NCBI GenBank assembly: GCA_963989245.1
Contig: OZ022339.1
Location: 56,186,795-56,250,794, forward strand
Source: Nansenia antarctica
Taxonomy: Eukaryota > Chordata > Actinopteri > Argentiniformes > Microstomatidae
Reading direction: 5' to 3'
Length of the DNA: 64,000 bases
A program made the position numbers and the translations under genes. Positions 58,549 to 64,000 of this stretch are shown here, one piece after another; position 1 is the first letter of the stretch, and each line of letters starts with the position of its first letter. A model generated the notes under the pieces. That model was not told the origin of the DNA and searched no databases. It saw only the letters and a program-made list of their open reading frames with translations.

Positions 58549-61500
58549 ATGGCTGAGCGCAGCCAACCAGACCAGACAGTTACCCCCCCTTCTCCGCCCC
58601 CTGAGCCAGAGCCACGACCACAGAGAGTCCCGCGGTTGCCTCCGAGGTTACAGGAGTATGAGCTTGAGCTCGAAAGCTCACCGAGTGGTAGCGAGGAGCG
58701 CACTCCACGGGATACAGTGGTCGGAGAGGCCGAGGTGTCCGCCGGCGCGCGGGTGGCTAGCACTGAGACAGCCCTCAAAGAGCACCAGCCTGAGGATGAG
58801 ATGGCAGAACCGCAGGGTTTTGCCGTGGAAACGGAAGAACAGGAAGGAGAGGCCCGGTCCGACAGCGCCTGCGGGCGGAAGAGGGAGGGCCTCAGCCTTA
58901 ACGATCTGCCTCCCAGTACGGCGCGCTCGAGACCTAGCTCCTGCCGCTCAGTGGCTTCCTACCGGTCCAGGGCTTCCGTGGGCAGTTCTGCCTCTGGGGC
59001 GGATAGCCTGCACTCCAGAGGGAGTAGTGCCGCGCTGTCCGAATATATGCGCCAACAGGCCGAGATGGCGTTAGAGCGGGAGCGCCAACAGGCCGAGACG
59101 GCGTTAGAGCGGGAACGACTCCAGTTCGAGCGTGAACGCCTCCAGCGCCAGGAGGCGCTAGAACGCGAACGCCTCCAGATGAACGGAGCGGAACGCGCGG
59201 CGGAGAGACAGCGCCAGGAGGCGCTAGAACGTGAACGCTTCCAGATGGAGCGCGACCGCCTCCAGACGGAGAGACAGCGCCAGGAGGCGCTAGAACGTGA
59301 ATGCCTCCAGCGCCAGGAGGCGCTAGAACGGGAACGCTTCCAGATGGAGCGCGACCGCCTCCAGACGGAGAGGCAGATGAACGGAGCGGAACGTGCGGCG
59401 GAGAGACAGCGCCAGGAGGCGTTAGAGAGGGAACGCATCCAGTACGAGCGCGAGCGCCTCCAGATGGAGGGGGCGGAACGCGCGGCGGAGAGGCAGATGG
59501 CGAGAGAGCAACTGCACGCAGAGAAGATGGAGGAAATGATGCAGACCATGCGCGACGTGTGCATCAGCAGAACTCCGTCGGCCCGTAGCTCCAGAGTATC
59601 ATCCGCACGGCCCTCTCGAGTGCCATCTCCTGAACCCCCCGCCGATGGCTCCATGACCCCCGCCATGACTGTCCAACTACAGGCCCAGCTGACCACCTGG
59701 AAGGAAGAGGACCAGGGACCCGACCGCTACGCGGCCCAGAGGGAGCCAGCGTCGCTGCCCGGGAGGGGAGCCATCCCCCAAGAGCGTAGCACACCCCTAG
59801 GTCCTCCAGTGCACCAAAATGCATGCAGGCCGGACACCCAGACCGTCACTCCAGCACCGATGATCCACTACAGGATGTTCCCCCAGGTGGAGGGACCCAA
59901 GTTCCCTTTCTTCAAGGACGAGGACAGGAGCCAGTATGTGGAGCTACGCATCTGCCTAGACACGCTCTTGGACAACTCCTGCTCCGAGTCCTACAAATAT
60001 GCGATTCTCCTTCAGCATGTGAGGAACCCCAGAGCCCACAACATGGTACTGGCCCATGCCTCCGCACCGACACCTTACACCAGAGCGCTCGCTGACTTGG
60101 ATGCCCGCTACGGTCGTCCCTGGAACCACGCCCTTGCTGAACTGCAAGCCCTCGAACAGCAGGCCCCCATCAAGGATGACCGGGCGCTGGATGACTTCGC
60201 GCTCCGCGTGCACACCTTGGTTGGGATGCTGAAGACGCAGGGCCCAGCTGGCGCCAGCGAGATCAACAGCACCTCCAACGTAGAGCGGCTGCTCCGCAAG
60301 ATCCCACGCTTCCGGCAGGAGAGGTTCCGGCGACAGCAGCGCGTTCGTAACCCCGAGAAGTTGGGTCTGAGCATGGCTGCCTTCGCGGAGTTCCTACTGG
60401 AGGAAGTGCATGACACCAACGTAGACGCCATGGGTTACGCTGAGCCGAAGAAGGAGAGGGAGAAGGGAGACCGCTGGGACGGGCCGAGCTCGAACAGAGG
60501 ACGCCCAGTAGGAGTGCTGCACACGGAGGAGGAGCCTCGGAGAGAGAGGACCACCCGACCTGAGGGAAAGGATTCCTCTCAACCCCCTCCAAAGGGACGG
60601 AGAGGTCCACCGCCATGTCCGTACTGCACCAGCGAGCACTGGCTCAATGAGTGCAGTGACTTCAACAACCTGAGTACCGAGGCCAAGCAGAGGTGGCTCG
60701 AGAAGAACCAGAGGTGCTGGAACTGTGGGCGCGACCATCTGGCGAAGAACTGCACCTTGAGGAGGAAGTGCAACCGCTGTGAGGAGGTCCACCTCCACAT
60801 CCTACACGAGGTCTCCCTCGCCAGGTCCACGGAGGGCAACAGAAGCCCTAGGTCCGGTCGCGCACCGGAAGAGGAAACCCCTGTCTACTACCTAGACTCG
60901 CCACAGAGCAGCGGCTCCAAGGTTCTACTGAAGGTGGTGAAGGTCCGACTTCACCACAACAACGCTGTGTACGACACGTACGCCGTTCTAGACGACGGGT
61001 CGGAACGGACCATCCTTCTCCAGGGGGCAGTGCGCCAGTTGGGGCTCCAAGGGACTGCGGAGAAGCTGACTCTGCGCACGATACGTCGCGACCTTAAAGA
61101 GGTCACCGGGGCGAGAATCAACTTCTCTATCTCCCCGGCGGGGCGGCCGTCGGATAGACATCGGCTTCAGAATGTCTTCACCGCCGACCAGCTAGCGCTC
61201 TCCCGCTACGACTACCCCCTGGAGAGGTTACGCGCAAGATATCCCCACCTACGGGGAGTAGACCTACATCCGATAGAAGGAGCGGAGCCAACCCTTCTCA
61301 TCGGCTCGGACAACGCTGAACTGATCGTGTCGCTCCGTCCTCCGCTGAGAGGACCACGAGGCTGCCCGATGGCTGTTAAGACGGCGCTTGGGTGGGCCCT
61401 CCAAGGCGCTACCGAGTGGAGAGAGAGGGACGGGAGAGCTACGTCATCCCTCCATGTCCGAACCGAAGAAGCAAACCAACCAACCGGACCGCCTGGAGTG

Positions 61501-62421
61501 GAATCTATTGCTGCCAGTGCACCTGGAACAGTTAGTACCACAAATGGTTCACCACAGGATGACCAACCGAGGAAGAAGTCTCTGTGGACAGAGCATAAGT
61601 CTCTGGATGGGAAGCCTTACTACTACAACTCCCAGACTAAGGAGTCCCGGTGGTGGCGCTACCGTGCCATGGCGGCAACAGCTGTTGCCGAGGAACACCT
61701 GCAGGTGGCCATGCACCCTCACGTGGCCGAGGTCAGCATTGACGCACCCGTCAACTCCGTCGAGTACACGTCAGCCATGGAAGTCTCAGCCCGTATGGTA
61801 GACGCCTCCAAGGAGGAAAGGCCGGAGTTGGCGAAGAGAACGTACAAGTGGAACCCAAAAGAGGAGGCCAAGCAGGCCTTCCAAGAGCTTCTGAAGGAGA
61901 AGGGTGTTTCATCCAACGAGTCATGGGAGCAAGCCATGAGAATGATCATCAACGACCCACTCTACAGCGCCCTGCCCAAGCTGAGTGAGAAGAAGCAAGC
62001 GTTTAAGGCCTACAAGGCTAAGAAGGTGAAGGAACAAGCCAAGCAGCTCAGGAAGAGGAACTGTGAGGCGCTGACGAGCATTCTGGACAACATGGCCAAC
62101 GTCACCCACTGCACCACCTGGTCCGAGGCCCAGCAGTACCTGCTGGACAACCCCACCTTCGTTGAGTACGAGGCGCTGGAGAACATGGACAAGGAAGACG
62201 CTCTGATCTGCTTCGAGGAGCACATCCGCGCCCTGGAGAAGGAGGAGAAGCAGAAGATTCTGCTGAGGGAGAGAGACAAGATGTCCGAAGGTGCCGTGGT
62301 ACTGGTGATGGACCAGTCCCTTCCGCGCGCCGCCTGGCAGACAGGCAGAGTGGTCGACACTATCACCTCCTACTTCACGCTGCTAGAGCAGCCTAGCCAG
62401 TGTGCCTTCTTAGTTAACTGA
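58549..62421 (+). CDS. BEL Gag-protease fused to a PRPF40A-like WW/FF segment (1290 aa)
   Basis: One uninterrupted frame, ATG at 58549, TGA at 62419. Approximate residues: 1-160 acidic and Ser/Arg-rich; 165-327 an imperfectly repeated coiled coil (E-R-E-R-L-Q, R-Q-E-A-L-E-R-E); 447-627 a Gag region with the DUF1759 pattern (Y-T-R-A-L-A-D-L-D-A-R-Y-G-R-P); 690-755 Cys/His knuckles (C-P-Y-C ... C, C-W-N-C-x4-H-x4-C, C-N-R-C); 780-955 the Pao protease with the active-site motif V-L-D-D-G-S-E-R (first D about 815) and L-G-W-A-L-Q-G at its end. Reverse transcriptase should follow, but from about 977 the sequence is PRPF40A-like up to about 1244. The last 47 residues (E-G-A-V-V-L-V-M-D-Q ... L-P-R-A-A-W-Q-T-G-R-V) match the BEL Pol C-terminal DUF5641 style. 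No RT Y-x-D-D, RNase H or integrase is present. The product would be a Gag-protease-host fusion. Confidence 0.92.
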   Translation: MAERSQPDQTVTPPSPPPEPEPRPQRVPRLPPRLQEYELELESSPSGSEERTPRDTVVGEAEVSAGARVASTETALKEHQPEDEMAEPQGFAVETEEQEGEARSDSACGRKREGLSLNDLPPSTARSRPSSCRSVASYRSRASVGSSASGADSLHSRGSSAALSEYMRQQAEMALERERQQAETALERERLQFERERLQRQEALERERLQMNGAERAAERQRQEALERERFQMERDRLQTERQRQEALERECLQRQEALERERFQMERDRLQTERQMNGAERAAERQRQEALERERIQYERERLQMEGAERAAERQMAREQLHAEKMEEMMQTMRDVCISRTPSARSSRVSSARPSRVPSPEPPADGSMTPAMTVQLQAQLTTWKEEDQGPDRYAAQREPASLPGRGAIPQERSTPLGPPVHQNACRPDTQTVTPAPMIHYRMFPQVEGPKFPFFKDEDRSQYVELRICLDTLLDNSCSESYKYAILLQHVRNPRAHNMVLAHASAPTPYTRALADLDARYGRPWNHALAELQALEQQAPIKDDRALDDFALRVHTLVGMLKTQGPAGASEINSTSNVERLLRKIPRFRQERFRRQQRVRNPEKLGLSMAAFAEFLLEEVHDTNVDAMGYAEPKKEREKGDRWDGPSSNRGRPVGVLHTEEEPRRERTTRPEGKDSSQPPPKGRRGPPPCPYCTSEHWLNECSDFNNLSTEAKQRWLEKNQRCWNCGRDHLAKNCTLRRKCNRCEEVHLHILHEVSLARSTEGNRSPRSGRAPEEETPVYYLDSPQSSGSKVLLKVVKVRLHHNNAVYDTYAVLDDGSERTILLQGAVRQLGLQGTAEKLTLRTIRRDLKEVTGARINFSISPAGRPSDRHRLQNVFTADQLALSRYDYPLERLRARYPHLRGVDLHPIEGAEPTLLIGSDNAELIVSLRPPLRGPRGCPMAVKTALGWALQGATEWRERDGRATSSLHVRTEEANQPTGPPGVESIAASAPGTVSTTNGSPQDDQPRKKSLWTEHKSLDGKPYYYNSQTKESRWWRYRAMAATAVAEEHLQVAMHPHVAEVSIDAPVNSVEYTSAMEVSARMVDASKEERPELAKRTYKWNPKEEAKQAFQELLKEKGVSSNESWEQAMRMIINDPLYSALPKLSEKKQAFKAYKAKKVKEQAKQLRKRNCEALTSILDNMANVTHCTTWSEAQQYLLDNPTFVEYEALENMDKEDALICFEEHIRALEKEEKQKILLRERDKMSEGAVVLVMDQSLPRAAWQTGRVVDTITSYFTLLEQPSQCAFLVN
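61478..62280 (+). other. prpf40a: Captured, intronless prpf40a-like segment inside the retrotransposon ORF
   Basis: Reads in frame as a pre-mRNA-processing factor 40 homologue. Residues about 1012-1034 form a WW domain (W-T-E-H-K-S-L-D-G then Y-Y-Y-N-S-Q-T-K-E-S-R-W). After a linker come an FF domain (Y-K-W-N-P-K-E-E-A-K-Q-A-F-Q-E-L-L-K-E-K ... S-W-E-Q-A-M-R-M-I-I-N-D-P) and a second FF region (Q-L-R-K-R-N-C-E-A-L ... W-S-E-A-Q-Q-Y-L-L-D-N-P-T-F ... D-A-L-I-C-F-E-E-H-I-R-A-L-E). PRPF40A normally has two WW and several FF domains and acts with U1 snRNP in the nucleus. Here several exons' worth of sequence is continuous, so it came from spliced mRNA. The left limit is uncertain (61478-61575); the right is about 62274-62280. 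Alpha versus beta paralogue of PRPF40 is an inference (A favoured). Confidence 0.9.
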
Positions 62422-62425
62422 AACC

Positions 62426-62444
62426 GAGGGTTTCATGGGGCGGC
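62426..62444 (+). promoter_or_regulatory. Presumed polypurine tract
   Basis: GAGGGTTTCATGGGGCGGC directly precedes the 3' LTR. It is only moderately purine-rich (GGGG core), so the exact plus-strand primer is uncertain. Confidence 0.5.
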
Positions 62445-63420
62445 TGTTGTGAAGGCCCACCGTTTTAGTGCCAGTTTTAGTTTCCCCAAACCAGCCCTAT
62501 TTTGCCCCAGTTATTTCTTTGTTATTTTCTATACTATTCTGTACGTTATGAAGGTATATGTATTATTATTGTAATGTTTCTATATATATTTGATGACGTA
62601 GTATATCCGGGGTGTGCCCGTGACCCGGATGTTAGGTTCGGTGGTGCCTATATAAGAGACGGAAGTAGTCCGCGAGTCAGAGTGTGTGGTGAGCAGCAGA
62701 ACGAGAGAGAAGCAGAACGAGAGATAGTAACGAAAAGCCGAGCTAAGATGGCGGATTCAGCAGCGCGCACACCGTGCAGCAACTGAAGACGCCAGGAAAG
62801 CGATTATCGAGTGTACCACGGTAGCCTGTTTAGTTGTGTTCCCATTGGACCGCCTTGCCAGCAGCCGGCTGTTCAACGTTGGACCAAGCGGGACGCCAGC
62901 TGGACATTAATCGTCGTCTCCACGAGCGAACACAGACTCCCGCGGAGCTTCGACGCGGACCACTTCATCGACGCACATGCCATTCAACCAGGCCTCAACG
63001 CGCACCACGCCACTGGACTATAAGCCTGTTCAGGCCAGAGACTATCAGTGAGTGATTGAGAGTGTGTGTGGCCGGCCGGGAGGGAATGTGTATTTGGGGA
63101 TGGATACATCAGTCGTGTAATAAATGTGTTGTTCATATGTAATACCGTGTGTTAGTTGTTTGTAGCTCCAATGCTAATGCTAGTTGTTTGTAGCTCCAAT
63201 GCTAATGCTAGTTGTTTGTAGCTCCAATGCTAATGCTAGTTGTTTGAAGGCTAATGCTAATGCTAGTTCCCTTGCTAATGCTAACGACATTAACTGCTAG
63301 TCTAAAGGTTTGCTGTCGCCCCCTGCCTGTATCCTCCTATACTGCCTATTTAGCTCCCTTAGTTAGATAACCAGCCCCTTCCTAAATTATACAGTCCTTT
63401 TCAGCTACTCCCTGGTTACA
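62445..63420 (+). repeat. 3' LTR of the BEL/Pao element
   Basis: 976 bp, identical to the 5' LTR except for A at 62844 in place of G. Short open frames in both LTRs (for example 62502-62786) are the same sequence twice and have no recognised domain. Confidence 0.97.
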
Positions 63421-64000
63421 GTAACAGTATTGGTGTACAGACACACAGCATGCAGAAAGGTAACAGTATTGGTGTACAGACACACAGCATGCAGAATGGT
63501 AACAGTATTGGTGTACAGTCACACTGCATGCAGAATGGTAACAGTATTGGTGTACAGTCACACAGCATGCAGAATGGTAACAGTATTGGTGTACAGTCAC
63601 ACTGCATGCAGAATGGTAACAGTATTGGTGTACAGAGACACTGCATGCAGAATGGTAACAGTGTTGGTGTACAGACACACAGCATGCAGCATGGTAACAG
63701 TATTGGTGTACAGTCACACAGCATGCAGAATGGTAACAGTATTGGTGTACAGAGACACTGCATGCAGAATGGTAACAGTATTGGTGTACAGTCACACAGC
63801 ATGCATAATGGTAACAGTATTGGTGTACAGAGACACTGCATGCAGAATGGTAACAGTATTGGTGTACAGACACACTGCATGCAGAATGGTAACAGTATTG
63901 GTGTACAGTCACACTGCATGCAGAATGGTAACAGTATTGGTGTACAGTCACACAGCATGCAGAATGGTAACAGTATTGGTGTACAGAGACACTGCATGCA
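63421..64000. repeat. 39-bp minisatellite, right part (about 15 copies to the window edge)
   Basis: Same unit as 56612-57534, beginning with the target duplication GTAAC. Some copies read GAGACACTGCATG (38 bp). The array runs off the right edge. Confidence 0.97.

Larger units (their letters stand above)
57535..63420 (+). mobile_element. Young BEL/Pao LTR retrotransposon carrying host-derived sequence
   Basis: Complete by structure: two 976-bp LTRs with one difference, TGTT...ACA termini, 5-bp target duplication GTAAC (57530-57534 and 63421-63425), primer-binding site, single ORF and a purine-containing tract before the 3' LTR. The internal region is only 3.9 kb because the RT, RNase H and integrase part of Pol is missing. 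It must rely on a related element for copying. In place of Pol the ORF has a PRPF40A-like segment. The near-identity of the LTRs indicates a very recent insertion. Confidence 0.96.

Noticed and set aside
58959..59696. 245-codon minus-strand frame opposite the retrotransposon Gag
   Set aside because: Antisense shadow of the repetitive, GC-rich coiled-coil coding region; no domain and no independent signals.
59564..62366. Other antisense or shifted frames over the BEL ORF
   Set aside because: They overlap a clear domain-bearing ORF and show no recognisable domain.
58549..62421. Interpretation as a host gene (a prpf40 paralogue with new N-terminus)
   Set aside because: Gag, knuckle and Pao-protease features, flanking near-identical LTRs, tRNA-Tyr primer site and 5-bp target duplication show that it is the coding region of an LTR retrotransposon.

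Overview
The window is from a teleost fish. The grounds are a vertebrate split gene with short exons and long introns, abundant (CA)n microsatellites, and a repeat load typical of fish (hAT, Tc1/mariner, PIF/Harbinger-like MITEs, L2/Rex-like LINEs, tRNA-derived SINEs, a BEL/Pao element). I cannot name the species.

Host gene. One host gene is recognisable: the 5' part of cdc42bpb (MRCK-beta kinase), on the minus strand. Five coding exons were rebuilt from splice sites: 52589-52415 (start codon), 25846-25755, 11765-11682, 8111-8016 and 5755-5607. Joined, they encode an uninterrupted N-terminus plus kinase lobe up to the Y-V-H-R just before the catalytic D; the gene continues beyond the left edge. 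Intron 1 is about 26.6 kb and intron 2 about 14 kb. Most of the other content up to 52 kb is intronic transposon debris.

Mobile DNA by region. 1-4.7 kb: an L2/Rex-like LINE split by a hAT (8-bp target duplication), whose intron carries two fold-back elements. 4.7-5.6 kb: degenerate copies of the tail of exon 5 flanking a palindromic-ended MITE. 6-7.7 kb: a dead Tc1 holding a LINE 3' end. 12.8-15.8 kb: three LINE fragments and a 22-bp tandem repeat. 18.8-20.3 kb: a Harbinger-like element and fragments. 21.2-24.2 kb: a hAT whose three-exon transposase looks intact. 24.5-48.3 kb: nested non-autonomous hATs and MITEs, many with exact 8-bp target duplications. 53.3-53.9 kb: a 39-bp minisatellite beside the cdc42bpb promoter. 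54.1-55.6 kb: a Tc1.

Main discovery. At 57535-63420 a 5.9-kb BEL/Pao LTR retrotransposon sits in a second 39-bp minisatellite. It has 976-bp LTRs differing at one base, a 5-bp target duplication, a tRNA-Tyr-complementary primer site and one 1290-codon ORF. The ORF starts as BEL Gag (coiled coil, DUF1759, zinc knuckles) and Pao protease. Reverse transcriptase, RNase H and integrase are absent; in their place is an intronless stretch resembling the splicing factor PRPF40A (WW and FF domains), followed in frame by a remnant of the BEL Pol C-terminus. It therefore appears to be a young, non-autonomous retrotransposon that has captured host mRNA sequence and fused it to Gag-protease.
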